NCBI RefSeq assembly: GCF_014356525.2 | Contig: NC_052505.1 | Coordinates: 52,270,970 to 52,334,969, forward strand | Reading direction: 5' to 3' | DNA from: Nilaparvata lugens | Taxonomy: Eukaryota > Arthropoda > Insecta > Hemiptera > Delphacidae | DNA: 64,000 bases | Notes under the pieces: generated by a model | Seen by the model: the letters and a program-made list of their open reading frames with translations, nothing else | The model's database searches: none | Told to the model about the DNA's origin: nothing | In this document: in pieces, positions 1 through 11,496 of the stretch | Position numbering within the stretch: position 1 is the stretch's first letter | How the letters are laid out: every line of letters begins with the position of its first letter | Made by a program: the position numbers and the translations under genes

Positions 1-231
1 ACTGTGCTCCTTCCAAAACGTCAGCACAACCAAGACCCCAAACTTCAGAGCCATACAGAATCGAAGGCAGCACTACCGCATCGTAGAGTTTCATCTTAGC
101 ATCCCATGTGTCAGACTTGGCTCTTCGAAGAACCTGGACCACTGACTCCCCACTAATTCTTGCCTTCCTAATTAAGCCTTCACAGAATTTCCGGAAGCAA
201 CCCGAAAGTCTATTCCAAGGTCTAATTCTAT

Positions 232-1230
232 CTATCCAAAGTCTATTCCAACTATCTCTACTTCCTCACCTCGATAGTGAAAAGATAAAACTTTTTTGCG
301 GCCCCTAGCATGGAAAGGTACAATTTTTGTTTTTTCAATATTGACAGTCAGCTTCAGGGACTCACAGTAGTCGGAAAGACAATTTAGCTTGTTACACAGG
401 TCCACCTCACTATCTGCAAAGATGACAATATCATCAGCAAACAGTAACATCAATATGTCAGTTTGGTTTTTCAATGGAATGCCATGGAAGCCTCCTCCCC
501 TGAAAAAGGACTCAATATTTCTCAAATAGCAGGAGAACAAAAATGGACTAAGTGAATCCCCCTGCAACACTCCTTTTGTAACTTCAATAGGGTCTGAAGT
601 CCTATCCTCGCTTCTCACAACCAATGAAGCCCTGTCATAAAGTCCATTCAACAGCCTTATCATTTTACTGCTGACTCCACACAACCTAAGCTCGTCCCAT
701 AGAAGCCCATGAGGAACAGAGTCGAATGCAGATTGGAAATCGACAAATAAAGCAAAAAGTTTGCGGCGTCTAACCTTTATCTGGTGGAAAACAACTGTAT
801 GCGAAACAAATATATTGTCCAGACATCCACGCCCTCTCCTAAATCCACTTTGACTCTCAGGCAGTATGTGACATTGATCAGCCCACTCTGACAGCCTTAT
901 CTCTAATGCATGTGTGAAAAGTTTTGTGATATTGTTGAGCATTGCCAATCCTCTATAGTTATTAGGGTTGTCCTTATCTCCCTTCTTATACAGAAAAAAC
1001 ATGACAATTTTACACCATTCCCGGGGTACCTCCTCCATATGTACTATTTTATTGAATGAATTTAGCAAATAATCTCTCCATTGCAATGGTAGAGCCTTGA
1101 AAAATTCATAATGTATTCCGTCGTCACCAGGTGTTTTTTTGTTCTTTGATTTAGATATTACCTGATCTAACTCCCACAAAGTGAATTCTCTATCCAGAAA
1201 GGGGTATCTAGCATCACTTAACACAAACAA
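232..1230 (-). pseudogene. LINE A ORF2, reverse transcriptase domain
   Basis: The 332-residue open segment is a non-LTR reverse transcriptase that would copy the LINE RNA at a nicked target. Visible motifs in order are GDDGIHYEF near residue 36, NYRGLAMLN near 92, QSGFRRGRGC near 127, FVDFQSAFDSVPHG near 162, KGVLQGDSLSPFLF near 219, and the catalytic FADDIVIF near 265. The frame ends at an in-frame stop after a GIDFG segment. LINE-like sequence resumes in another frame toward position 1, so a frameshift is likely there. A linker fragment of the same ORF2 lies at 1367-1567 in a different frame. The RT catalytic aspartates are intact, but the gene is broken. Confidence 0.9.
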
Positions 1231-1366
1231 TTGTTCCCTCTCACCTGCATATTTACTGATTCCAAAGAAACACCGTTAACATGCTTCTTTCCACCCTTGA
1301 AATATTTAACTGCTGTCCAAAACTCATAGGGATTTTTAACGTTTCTTATGTTGTCTTTAACTTTAT

Positions 1367-1567
1367 TTAAATATAAATATTTTTTAATTTTAATATTGTA
1401 TCCCTGTAATTCTTCTTCAAATCGATAAATGCTTTTACAGCTGTATCCTCATATAACCTGGACCTAGCAAACCTGAATGCCCTGCGTACACCTCTTTTTA
1501 AAGCATTGCACTCAAGGTCATACCAAGGTTTATTTTTAAAGCCACCAGTAAATTGTTTCCTATACAT
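1367..1567 (-). pseudogene. LINE A ORF2, linker between endonuclease and RT
   Basis: This open segment reads as the region between endonuclease and RT in LINE ORF2. It has the common KPWYDLECNALKRGVRRAFR-type text, a basic helical linker in which WYD/C precedes a run of arginines. It lies between the EN block (1649-2578) and the RT block (232-1230) on the same strand but not in one continuous frame, so at least two frameshifts separate the pieces. It has no catalytic residues of its own. Confidence 0.65.
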
Positions 1568-1648
1568 GCCAGATAAGTCAGCTGCCTCCCAGATAGATTT
1601 TGTAAAATTCTCAAAAATTAAATCAATTGAATTATTTGTATCATTGAG

Positions 1649-2578
1649 TTAAAGATTCGATCTAGGAGATAGCAACAACGCCTCTCTTAATGATTCGGCG
1701 CAGCGGTCCACCCAAACCAGCCTGTAAGAAATAGTTTTATCGCTCTCGGGTTCTAATATTGAAGTTTCTAAATCATCAACCAAGTCAATATCTATCTCAA
1801 TCGGCAGGTGATCAGACGATAAAGAAATATCTGAAACTGTAAACTCACGTACAGTATTAAGGTGTGCCAAATCAATCCAAGCATAATCGATAACGCTTTT
1901 GCCGTTTTCATTGATAAAAGTATAGTCTCCTGGCTTATCTCCAAAACTTCTACCGTTTAGGACGACAAACAATTCATTCTCCATTAGATTTACTAGTTTA
2001 CTACCCTTGCTATCGATTTTCTTATCTAGCGAGGACCTTTCGCTATACAAACAATTAGTAGTGTTGAATAAAAATTCATCTTCAAAAGAATTTAAGTCAC
2101 CTATTCTACAATTGAAATCTCCGCCCACTATAATTGGCAGTTTTTCCCCACGAAATGAAATAATATTCTCATCGAATAATCGCTCTAGGCTATGAATACC
2201 CTCTTGCTCGAAACCTGATCGAAAATACGTGAGACCAACAATAAAACCATTTCCGTTTTTTTCTGCCTTCAGAAACAATAAGCAGCTACTATCAATGACA
2301 ATGTCAAAACTGATATTATCTTTGATAAGAATCAGCAAGCCACCTACAGCTCGGCCACGCCTGTTATCTCTAATAGCCACTCTTTCCACTATTTTAAAAC
2401 TATCAAATATAACTAAATCATTTATCTTATTATAAGCCCATGTTTCTGATATGGCAACTATATCAAATGAATTGATTCTTTGGCGCTGCCGGCCATCAAT
2501 TGAAAGCAAATTACTCAATCCGTGACAGTTCCAAAACATTATTTTTAGTCGTGGATTAGACTTAATTGAAGGATTCAA
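1649..2578 (-). pseudogene. LINE A ORF2, APE-type endonuclease domain
   Basis: The 309-residue open frame is an exonuclease-endonuclease-phosphatase fold endonuclease, which nicks the target DNA for target-primed reverse transcription. Motifs in order are IMFWNCHGL (Asn of block I) near residue 13, ISETWA (catalytic Glu) near 43, VGGDFNCRIG (Asp/Asn pair) near 150, IDYAWID near 229 and SLSSDHLPIEID (terminal Asp-His) near 252. All key residues are present. The frame begins with ATG 90-110 bp downstream of the ORF1 end and stops before the RT linker, so the ORF2 polyprotein is interrupted by frameshift. Confidence 0.9.
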
Positions 2579-2683
2579 ATTATGAGCCTCTTTAAAGGGT
2601 AAATCACTACGTCTACTGATATTTAGCGACTCCAGATTAACAAGTCTCTCACACTCGATGACTGGACTAACCCCCTCCGTCTC

Positions 2684-3898
2684 CTATGGTGGACCAGCGC
2701 CGCCGGGAAGCACACTAGGACTAGCACCAAGTGAGTGTCGAGCCCGTTCCTCGTTTGTCGACCGCAACACACGTTGACTGCCCCCGGCCCCCGTCATCAG
2801 CCAGCCAAGCAGGTTGTTGGCAGGGCACGGCGGCTGACTCGCGCTGTCGCCGTCCCTCGCCGCCTCCACACATCGATTTCGCCGTCCATCTCCCCGTTTT
2901 CTCTTCGCACTGTGGTGTCCTCTCGATACATCAGTACGTCGCCTTCGAGTTATTGAATTCTCAGGGTGCTGAAGGGCGTCAAATAATGTAGCTCCTTGTC
3001 TTATTACTGTTGGGGTCGTGAGATCAGAAGCCGGGCTGCAGGGTGCAGGAGAATCGAGAGCACCAGGTGATTGGTTGGGTGTGATAGGGCAAGATCCCAG
3101 AAATCGTATGTCGGGAGAATTCGACAACCGGATGATCCTCCTATTTCTAGAAAGCACACCGCCGTCACCGTCAACATCAGCCATCGGCACCGTCGCTTCA
3201 CCAACTTCACTCATCACAGTCTGTTTGACAAATTTTCCCAAGTGTTTGGAGAATAATCGTTTTCCGTGGCGATTGAGATGGAGACCTTGTTTTGTGAAGT
3301 TGAATCTCCGGAGGATGTCATTAATGTCTAGGTAGAAGAGCTGCAGCGCACCAACATAGTCATCCACCACTGTAGATACGTAAGAGTTGGAGTAGAGTAT
3401 GCTCTCGTTAAGTGTGAGGTCGTCATAACGGCAGAGTACACTGCATATTACAATTTTCGACTTGAGCTTGAGTTCAAGAAGAGAGCTGATTCCTTGGAAG
3501 ATGGTTAATTGATGAGGTTCATTTTTATGAAAATCATTAGTACCAGCCAATATAACAATGACATCATCCTTAGTAAAGTCACTGACAAAATGGAGTCCAT
3601 CGTGAATGATGTGATTCAATTTAGCACCGGGCTTGGTATAGACGAAAATTTCGAAGTCGTCATATAGATGATGGAGGTATTTACTCACCTCTTTTCCTTG
3701 ACTGCCTGCTAATATTGTCATCCTCCTTTTCTTCTTACTAAAGGTTGAATCACTACGTTTCATGCAAAGAGTCTTAGATTCACTTTCCTTATCAGGTCTG
3801 TGAATTTGAGCTTTGACTAGTAGCTTGTGAGTAGTAGGCTCATCATTTCTTGATGGAGACAACGTATCCCCAGAGAGCGACTCAAATCTATTCTTCAC
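2684..3898 (-). pseudogene. LINE A ORF1, SGNH/esterase-like part
   Basis: The frame holds an SGNH-hydrolase-like domain. It shows ILAGSQGKEV near residue 62 (where GDSxG is expected, here AGSQG), VIVILAGTND near 113 (block III, G-x-N-D), and GLHLNRHGKRLF near 206 (block V; the usual D-x-x-H appears as GLHLN). Esterase-like domains of this kind are known in ORF1 proteins of CR1/L2 LINEs, where they help RNA or membrane association. The C-terminal third is Arg/Pro/Ser-rich and low complexity. The open frame begins at a non-ATG codon directly after the end of the coiled-coil ORF (3901-4485), in another frame. The two are therefore probably halves of one ORF1 split by a frameshift. Confidence 0.7.
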
Positions 3899-3900
3899 TT

Positions 3901-4485
3901 TTATAGTAGCTCTTGCCTCATTAACATTATTTCTTGTCTTAGCGTAATAAAACCATCATTCTGAGTGATTGCCTTGTCGATAACAATGCTTTCATTCATA
4001 AGTACATTATTTTTTTCAGTTTCAATTATACAAATTATTTCATTTTTATTAATTAATTCTTCGTTTAAACGAATGTTTGATGCTCGTAGTTCTTCGATGT
4101 ACGCTTTCAACTCCAATATTTCCTCATCAGCTTTCTCTTCATTCAATAAAGACTCTTCAAAATTTTCCTTGCGTCTACTTTTCTCGCACTCTAATTGTCT
4201 AGTCAGTTCTGAATTTTCATTCAAAAGTTCCATTCTTTCATTCAACAGTTCACCATTGCACGAGATTGCAGTGTCCAGTTTGTTCAATGCACTAACAATA
4301 TTCGGAATTAAATCAATAATAGAATCGTTCGTGAATTTTTCTGCAGTCACAGCCAGAGTTCCTCTAATGTTGATGGCCAAGTCTATCACCTCATCATTAG
4401 CAAGAACATTGTTCATGTTGTTAAGTTCCGACTCTGCTCCACGTAATAACAGCTCACGCTTGCTGCGTATTGTCATAGTAGTCAT
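3901..4485 (-). CDS. LINE A ORF1, N-terminal coiled-coil part
   Basis: The 194-residue ORF starts at a good ATG. It is rich in Glu, Leu, Asn and Lys, with heptad-like spacing from about residue 75 to 160 (for example ELLNERMELLNENSELTRQL), as expected of the trimerising coiled coil of a LINE ORF1 protein. No zinc knuckle is visible. It ends at TAA (3901-3903), immediately before the esterase-like frame that continues in a different reading frame. It could be a separate short ORF, but the arrangement suggests the N-terminal half of one ORF1. Confidence 0.65.
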   Translation of the reverse strand: MTTMTIRSKRELLLRGAESELNNMNNVLANDEVIDLAINIRGTLAVTAEKFTNDSIIDLIPNIVSALNKLDTAISCNGELLNERMELLNENSELTRQLECEKSRRKENFEESLLNEEKADEEILELKAYIEELRASNIRLNEELINKNEIICIIETEKNNVLMNESIVIDKAITQNDGFITLRQEIMLMRQELL

Positions 4486-4860
4486 TTTAAAATTAAAAAC
4501 TTGCGCGCAAAATAATTAACAGCAGACGTCACAACAAATCAGCTCATCAGATGTCACATTGGAAATACAGCTGTCTGCTATCCCAGCTGACTCAGTTCCC
4601 GCGTAAAAGTAATTTTGAGGTTAGGAAGCACCGGTGAGCGGTGACCGGCAACTTGCAGACGACAGTCAGGTCAGAAGTCAAAACAATCGTCTTTTGATAG
4701 ATAACCACTATCAAGTCGTGAGTTGAAAGTAAAGAAATTGAATCCACTCCACTCAAACGAATAAAATTGAAGGTTAGGCTACGAAAATGAACACTGGTGA
4801 GATTAAGTTCATTCAAACTAACACAAGTGCATTTGCTTGAAAGTGTCACACACTAAAAAC

Positions 4861-5820
4861 GATCTCTAGCATAAAGAAACTGGAGAAATAGACTTTGTAA
4901 ATTTATAAAACTCAAATTTTTTTCATCTCATTTAAAATTTAAGTTATTCATATATTTTTATGTTTATTATCATAAGGAACACAGTTGGAAATAGAAAAAA
5001 GCTACTTCCTAGAATAATATGAATTGGAACAAAAAATCGTTCTACTGAAAAATTGTGATTTTGGACATAGTGGTTTTTGGAAACGATCTCTTCAATTGTT
5101 TATGATAATAGCCCGGACACTTGACAGCTCAGTATACACTCACTCATCGAGAAGTTAATGAATACTGCAATCTGCAATAGAAACCAAGTGAAGTAGGCTA
5201 CTGTATGTCCTGCGCATGTCATATAATTGAACATTGGCAACAAGCCAAGGATATTGTACTTTTACAATACAAGGGTATTGAGTGAAATGATTTTCATAAT
5301 TTCATAGTTGGTATGCCTGTCATCGTCTTGACAATAATGTCTGACTTCTGTCAATGACTGATGAAAATTGGGCTTGATATGGTTCATTGAGTCTGAATTG
5401 TATACGGTTGACATTTTTATATCCGGTAGATGAGTAATAATTATATCGTATTTGTTGCACATTCAACTGGATAACACTATATTTAACAACATAATGACAA
5501 AAATATTACTGTTGATCGCTAAATGGCTTTGTTTACATGTCATATCTCGAGACACAGTGATTGTAAATGGATTGAAATTTGTAGATAGTATTCTTATCAA
5601 CAATATAGTACATCTTATTATAAATCATGATAGTAAATCATAATATCAACATCAAATTCTGAGAGTATCATGAGAATCAAAAAAGGGCTATGGCGTTATA
5701 TATACAATCGATAGAAAAACTTGCTTATTTTCAAGTACTCGCGAGGCATTTTATTAATTTGAGGGTGCTGAATCCGAATCTGAAATCACAATTTCTCTAT
5801 CTCCATTTTTACGCGATTTA
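4861..5820. other. No gene recognised
   Basis: AT-rich sequence with no convincing open frame and no recognised repeat. Short open frames here have no protein-like composition. It separates LINE A from the fold-back cluster. Confidence 0.6.
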
Positions 5821-5824
5821 GGTT

Positions 5825-6016
5825 TTGGTGGCTAGGCTAAAGACGGACGGTTTGATGGAAAAAGATTCCCGGACGATACATTTCAAGTTTGACGACTTAT
5901 GCTTGAACACCCATCCGTTTTACCGTCCAGACGCAACGACTTACATGCTCCGACTTTTGCTTGAGCAAAAGACTGAAGCTAAACTTGAGCGTCTTGACCG
6001 GGCTTTAAGCCAGTAA
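5825..6016 (+). other. Small open frame of unknown nature
   Basis: A 63-codon open frame with helix-forming, protein-like composition in its second half (LRLLLEQKTEAKLERLDRAL). It starts at TTG, not ATG. Local sequence is less AT-rich than its surroundings, and imperfect inverted repeats run through it (acggacggtttgatgg against ccatccgttttaccgtcc). It ends directly at the edge of the fold-back cluster and may simply be part of that structure. No family is recognised. Confidence 0.2.
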
Positions 6017-6029
6017 CGCCAGTTATACC

Positions 6030-6830
6030 CACATCGATTATTGGATGTACGATTCTTTGCCGCCTTATAAATTATTTCAGATTTAAAAGATTATGTTTGT
6101 CAAGTTCTATTCAATCTGGTACATTTCATAAGTATGGTAAGAAATCGAACGTACAAAAATCGATGCGTGCACAAATCGGTTTTTGGACGTACGATTTTTC
6201 GCCGTCGTTATAAATTCTACCAGATTGAATGGAACTTGACAAAAACATGATCACATCATATATATTTCAAGTTATGTCCCATCTAATTGAATTTATATGG
6301 ACAGCAAAAAAAAATCGTACGTTCAAAATCATCGATGTGTAAGTAAGTCTTGCTGCACACACATCGATTTTGTTCGTACGATATTTTGCCGTCTTTATAA
6401 ATTCTATTGAATTAAATTCAACAAAAATAAATGTATGTGTGCATCGCATCGGGGTCAGTTCACGATCGACCTTTTATATTGAGAATTGAGATAGGATAAT
6501 TGGAATTTATTTATTTTATTTATTTACTCTTATGGCTTTTATCGGCAGAGAGATCTATGGATTACTATTACATAGTCGAGATTAATAGTGGGTTCTTGAT
6601 GTCTTTGATGTGGAATAATTGATGGACTGTGCCCGTGTTAAGTCAGTTACACACACACACACATCGTACACAACGTACGGTTTTTGTTCGTACGATATTT
6701 TGCCGTCCTTATGAATTCTATCAAATTAAACGTAACTTGACAAACAACATCTGTTTGAAATCATCTGTTCAATCTGATAGAATTCATAAGGACGGAAAAA
6801 ACACCACATGATCAAAAATCAATGAGCTAG
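6030..6830. repeat. Cluster of imperfect fold-back (palindromic) repeats
   Basis: At least four units share a core reading tcgatttttg(g/t)acgtacgatttttgccg followed by ttataaattct and an arm tcaatctg/caagtt. The core occurs in both orientations: 6032-6072 pairs with 6127-6166, 6661-6720 pairs with 6770-6830, and partial units lie at 6174-6247 and 6295-6418. Each pair would fold into a hairpin of about 40-60 bp. This resembles a nested or tandem MITE/fold-back family. No coding capacity is seen. Confidence 0.7.
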
Positions 6831-7305
6831 CCTTACACGCTTACTGGTTGGTAAGCGTTCAATGGAACGTTGAAGAATGTGTTGGTTGAGAAACCTGAGG
6901 GAAGCATTCAACTGCACGTCACATGACCTTTTTTGAGCAGCAGTTAACAAAGTTGGCCATGATGGTAGCCAACCTCCGTAATGAATAAGGTACCTGAAGA
7001 AGAAGAAGTGCCCTTTGTTGTACACATAAATTACATAGCGGATGACCGATTCTCGTTGATAGTGCCTCTCTATTCCATCACAATCGTGTCTGTGAGTCGT
7101 GGAATAGAAGCAGAGAGTTGATTTCAAACAAGAAATACTCTACAAATGGAATGTTAGGATTACTTGACTACTGAAGGGATAACATCTTTTATAAATAATT
7201 AATTAATTAAGGAATTAATTTAATATAGGAACATTATATTGAAGGAATATAATTCAGAAAGGAATCACGAGTAATTTATAATGAACAAAACAGCTTGACT
7301 GCTGG
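6831..7305. other. No gene recognised
   Basis: There is a 102-codon minus-strand open frame at 6819-7127, but its composition and lack of motifs do not support a gene. Nothing else is recognised before the transposon at 7314. Confidence 0.5.
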
Positions 7306-7313
7306 AAATTATG

Positions 7314-7468
7314 GGGTAAAACCTATCTGGATGGGGCATGGAACGGTCAAGAGAGAACAATACCCCTCCTCCAACAGTGGTTGAATGGGAAACATTAACT
7401 GTCAACCCATGTCAATGCTCAACCAATATTCAACAATAGATCTCTTAATGCCCCTATCCAGATAGGTT
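7314..7468. repeat. Internal short palindromic unit sharing the TIR
   Basis: The left TIR is followed 130 bp later by an inverted, slightly diverged copy (GCCCCTATCCAGATAGGTTT). The first 155 bp alone therefore have the structure of a miniature element. The larger 7314-8516 element may have arisen by use of an outer end, or one copy may have inserted beside another. Confidence 0.6.
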
Positions 7469-8516
7469 TAGCAGCATAAAATATATTTTCAAAGCATACT
7501 CCAAAATTCAACACTCTGGTCCGCAACTTACAACTCAACATATTATATGTATTGTTTGAAAAATATCAAGTAGCACTAAGAAATTAGTTTTAAATAGGAA
7601 TGTATAAACTTATAAGTTCATCATCAATGGAGTATTTTCTTCAAGTTTATGGTTAACCATCATAATTTATATAAACATAAAAAACTCACACATTCATAAT
7701 AACATTCACATAATTATAATAAATTGTGAACGCACTTGTGCTGGGCCGCTATGCAGTGATGCTGAAGTTCTATTACTCTGGGCCGCAAAAAACATGAATT
7801 GTTTGAAATATAATATTAAAACTGCCCAATCAATCCATGGAATCAGCGGCCCAAAGAGCCTTGTCCTGATGTTTTTTTTTATTCGATAATTATATTGTAC
7901 TACACTATATACAATATTATCTACAATTCTACCTATACTACTCTACAATCAATTTGATAAACACTCTATGATTCTACCCATGCTACACTATATACAATAC
8001 TATCAACCCTACTATACGTTTCTGTACACTTCACACTACTATATGCGATGGAAATGGTTAATAGCATTGACAAAGTCAATGGAAATTTCTTCCATTTGTT
8101 CAGCATTACAAGTTCACCATTTGATTGCAGGGTTTGGTTTTTACCACACGACGGGCATATCCTTTGATTCGCGATTAGATTGTACATCAATAAAAACTGG
8201 TATATGCCTTCACGGTTTAGATATTTGTCGCATCTTGATAAGCTTTGCAGGAACTCCATGTTGCACCAACAGCTACAGAGTAGAGACTGTCTAATAGTTG
8301 GAAATAACAACCTCGATGAAATTGTGTAGACCACGGAAATGGAAATCCCCGAGTAAAATTCCAAGTGTGGAATAACGTCACTAGACATAACAGGATGGGG
8401 GCATACGCTTCATTGCACAAGGGTTGGAAATGTGCTAAATCTACCTGCCAAAGGGTCTCGCAGTTGTATTGTTCTAGCTTGACCGTCCCATGACCCCATC
8501 CAGATAGGTTTTACCC
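7314..8516. mobile_element. Non-autonomous TIR DNA transposon with 8-bp target duplication
   Basis: The ends are inverted: GGGTAAAACCTATCTGGATG at the left is matched by its reverse complement at the right. Similarity continues inward for about 50 bp (CATGG, ACGGTCAAG, AGAACAATAC). The flanks carry a perfect direct duplication AAATTATG (7306-7313 and 8517-8524). Eight-base duplications are typical of hAT and P elements. No transposase motif is seen inside, so the 1203-bp element is non-autonomous. A second inverted copy of the end sits inside at about 7445-7468. Confidence 0.85.
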
Positions 8517-8524
8517 AAATTATG

Positions 8525-9503
8525 TTCTCCAACTGTATCCGTATCAAATTTTTAATCACATAAAAACAAAGATGATATCTCATACAGTGGAATCGAGACG
8601 CTTGATTAAAAGAAACACAATATCCGTTCCAATTGAATTAATCAATATGTATAAAGTAGTATTTGAGATGGTATTTTTTCAGGACATGAGACATTCCACT
8701 GGAAGTGCAATCAAAGCGTACTCTAGTTGGATTTTAATTTATAATTAGGAAGTTTGTAGAGCTGCTGAAAAGTTTCATTAAAACAAATTTGATCTCTATT
8801 TTAATAAAACTTTGACTCGAGAAGATTGTATTTCGGATACCTTTTCTGGAAATCAAAGATTTCAATATCAGCTCAACTATTGGTGCACTCACTGAAAGTT
8901 GAAGTAGATAATTAGAAATGATTGGGCAGTAGCAGAAAAGTTTGACAATTGAACAATCATTATTCTAATTAAATTTAGAACTCAACAGATTGCATTCCGG
9001 ATAATTAAACGAGTACACCAGACATCAACAGTAGGCACTCTGAGTACACTTCACTTGTTAATTGTTTTTAGTTAAATACAGAAACGCTCATCGGAGCATG
9101 GCAACAAGTGGAACGTGGAATGATGTCGATGATGTGTGCTGAAAGCATCTATGGAGGGGCGTTGTTTAAATCCAGATTCCCCCTCTATGACCTTATCCAA
9201 CCCATTTCGCAAAATCCGCGCTGAATTCTCGTTGCAAACGGAACTCTTCACAGCCCTGTAATTATACAGCGGAAAGCGGCTTAAAATCAAATCAGTTTAA
9301 TCGTTTCAAAAAAATCCTTCTTGAAAAGAGATGATGATGATGAGTTTGATATGAATGAGTCCACAACGCACAAATTGTAGAATCACATCTTCCTAGAAAA
9401 AGATAACTTAGTTATGAGTTGAATCTGCAATGATTTATATATTTTCAGTAGACTGACTATGCCCAGCCTACCAGTATTTTATTATTCAATAATTACTTAT
9501 ATA
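8525..9503. other. No gene recognised
   Basis: AT-rich sequence without a supported coding frame. A minus-strand 72-codon frame at 9072-9290 has no recognisable motif. Confidence 0.5.
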
Positions 9504-9983
9504 CTAGTAGTTCTGCGAACAGTAGACCTCGCTCATGAATACAACTATCAAACTAATGAGAAGGGCCAGTACAGTAAGTACAGTATATTATGAAGATTTA
9601 GCCATGTCATATATGTCATATATTCTCCATTGAAAGTGCTGAAAGTGTTGTTTCTAGGGATACCGGACTCATCAAGGAGGTATCTTCATATCGTCTCCAT
9701 ATTTACAATATTAATATATATTACAACTTTTCTAATAATTCATATTATAAGAAATCGATCAACTGACTGAAAAATGGAATATGCAGTAGGCAATTTAGAC
9801 TATGAATCGTCTCACAGACGATTGAGAGACGGAAAATGATTCTAAATAAGATGGGTTTGTTGGTGACAATTACAGGAGGTTGCTAATGATTTTTCTCATG
9901 AAAAGTGGATTCAATGTTATGGCTTGTTATGCCTATGCAGAATGTTAATGCTTACAACTCGGTTTCCGATCTCATACTAAAAG
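9504..9983 (-). mobile_element. Helitron-like element, copy 1 (480 bp)
   Basis: On the minus strand the sequence ends with a hairpin GTTC-GCA-GAAC, then TACTAG followed by T. This matches the canonical Helitron 3' end, a short hairpin upstream of CTRR with insertion next to T. A second copy of the same length and orientation lies at 53658-54137. The similarity of both stops at the same point (ctcatactaaaa). The 5' end does not show a clear TC start, so that boundary is defined only by the two-copy comparison. Confidence 0.65.
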
Positions 9984-10014
9984 GAAAACAAAAGACGACA
10001 CTGTAGAGATATAC

Positions 10015-10650
10015 AAAAAATCTGGTGTGGCGCACTCACACAACTTTCCTTGCCGTTATGAAAATTGATCACCTGACGCTAGTGTTCCCGCGCATCACAA
10101 GTCTACTATTCAAAGATTTAAGCCAGCTGGTGACAGGGCAATAACGCTGGAGACACACATGAGGTCTGCTATCTCTTCATAGTGAATGATTTAATAGAAT
10201 CAACAATAATTTGCAATTGAATAATCACATTTTCTCGAATTTAAAGCTTATTTTCAATTTTAGGTGAAAATGTTACTGAACATTAATTGTAGAGATTTTC
10301 ATGCTCAACCTACTCCACTTGTTTTTTTTGTTTCAATTGTATCTGAAGCCTGAAAATTGGGAATCTATCTGCATTGCTGGGGCGGAGCTCCTGAAATTTT
10401 TACAGATATGGGACTTGTGGCAGTTGATTGAGCTTATCGATGACTATTTTTGGTATGAATTTGATCAAAATCGTTGGAGCCGTTTCCGAGAAAATTGCGA
10501 AAAACCCTGTTTCTGACAACATTTTCGCCGCCATCTTGAATTGCATTTGATCGAAATTGTTCGTGTCGGATCCTTATAGTGAAGGACCTTAAGTTCTAAA
10601 TTTCAAGTCATTCCGTTAATTGGGAGATGAGATATCGTGTACACAGACGC

Positions 10651-10717
<67 letters not shown>

Positions 10718-10852
10718 GACCAATGCCCAAAAACCAGTTTTTTGGACTCAGGGGACCTTGTAACGTATAGAAATTTAGAAATTGGGGTACCTTAATTTTT
10801 TTCGGAAAGCAATACTTTCCTTATCTATGGTAATAGGGCAAGGAAAGTAAAA
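10015..10852. repeat. CA-bearing interspersed repeat, copy 1
   Basis: About 840 bp closely matching 11588-12528 in the same orientation. Near each end there is an inverted motif, ACTTTCCTTGCC on the left and GGCAAGGAAAGT on the right, suggesting a TIR-type element. A CA microsatellite sits in the middle (10657-10712). The short open frame at 10301-10516 is not conserved as a protein in the other copy, so no gene is called. Confidence 0.75.
10657..10712. repeat. (CA)n microsatellite
   Basis: Almost pure CA dinucleotide run inside the repeat; the same position in the other copy is longer. Confidence 0.95.
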
Positions 10853-11490
10853 TGCACATTTTCAAAGTACCCCATCCGCTCTTACATGAGCTGTCTCATG
10901 GTATCATTGATACAGCGCGAATTCGAGCGAGACTACTACACCTCAGAATTTTGTATTCATTCATAGGGCATTCTCATGCTCTCTTAAATAAATGAGTCTT
11001 TCAAAATTTGAATAGGCTAATTATAATTATTGTACCTGATAAACTGAGAAATCAGTTAAAAAAACTAAAATATTAACTGATAGTAATTAATAAAATAAGT
11101 TTGAGATTAAAATAATGTTTATGGTGTTAAATATTGTCTAAAACTAAAATAGTTGTTGATTTACTAGTTGATTAATTTTTATGATGATAAAAATTGTCCA
11201 AAACTAAAATAGTTGAGTTATCTGTAACATAGACAACAATAGCTTGATTTTATGTATAAAGAGCGTAAAACGCGACTTTATCGCTGTAATTACATACAAA
11301 ATTTTTTCTACAACTGCAGAATTGGATTCCAATACAATAAAGAGTTTTTTAATAATTTATCCAATTAATTTGATAAATTAATTTAATAATAATAAGATGA
11401 TTCAATTTAATTATTCTATCTAATCATAATAATTCATTTTATAATGATATATTATTAGAATAAGATAAAACAATTAATATCATCTGCAAA
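10853..11490. other. AT-rich spacer, no gene recognised
   Basis: Strongly AT-rich spacer between the two repeat copies. It contains short internal repetitions such as gataaaaattgtccaaaactaaaatagttg (about 11110-11215). No coding or RNA feature is supported. Confidence 0.5.
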
Positions 11491-11496
11491 AAAAAC

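Larger units (their letters stand above)
1..4860 (-). mobile_element. CR1/L2-like non-LTR retrotransposon (LINE A)
   Basis: This is a two-ORF LINE read on the minus strand: ORF1 near 4485-2684, then an APE-type endonuclease and reverse transcriptase in ORF2 from 2578 to the window edge. The order ORF1, EN, RT on one strand is what defines a LINE. The esterase-like domain in ORF1 points to the CR1/L2 group, although clade assignment by eye is uncertain. Minus-strand translation of about 1-230 still reads as the LINE region downstream of RT (YGSEVWG-type motif), so the 3' end lies outside the window. The upper limit near 4860 is a guess, covering the presumed 5' UTR upstream of ORF1. Several frameshifts show that the copy is dead. 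Confidence 0.85.

Noticed and set aside
2731..3335. Plus-strand frames with Arg/Pro/Ser-rich text
   Set aside because: Antisense shadows of the LINE A ORF1 C-terminal region.
4592..4849. Minus-strand 85-codon frame upstream of LINE A ORF1
   Set aside because: Lies in the presumed 5' UTR of the LINE; no recognisable domain.
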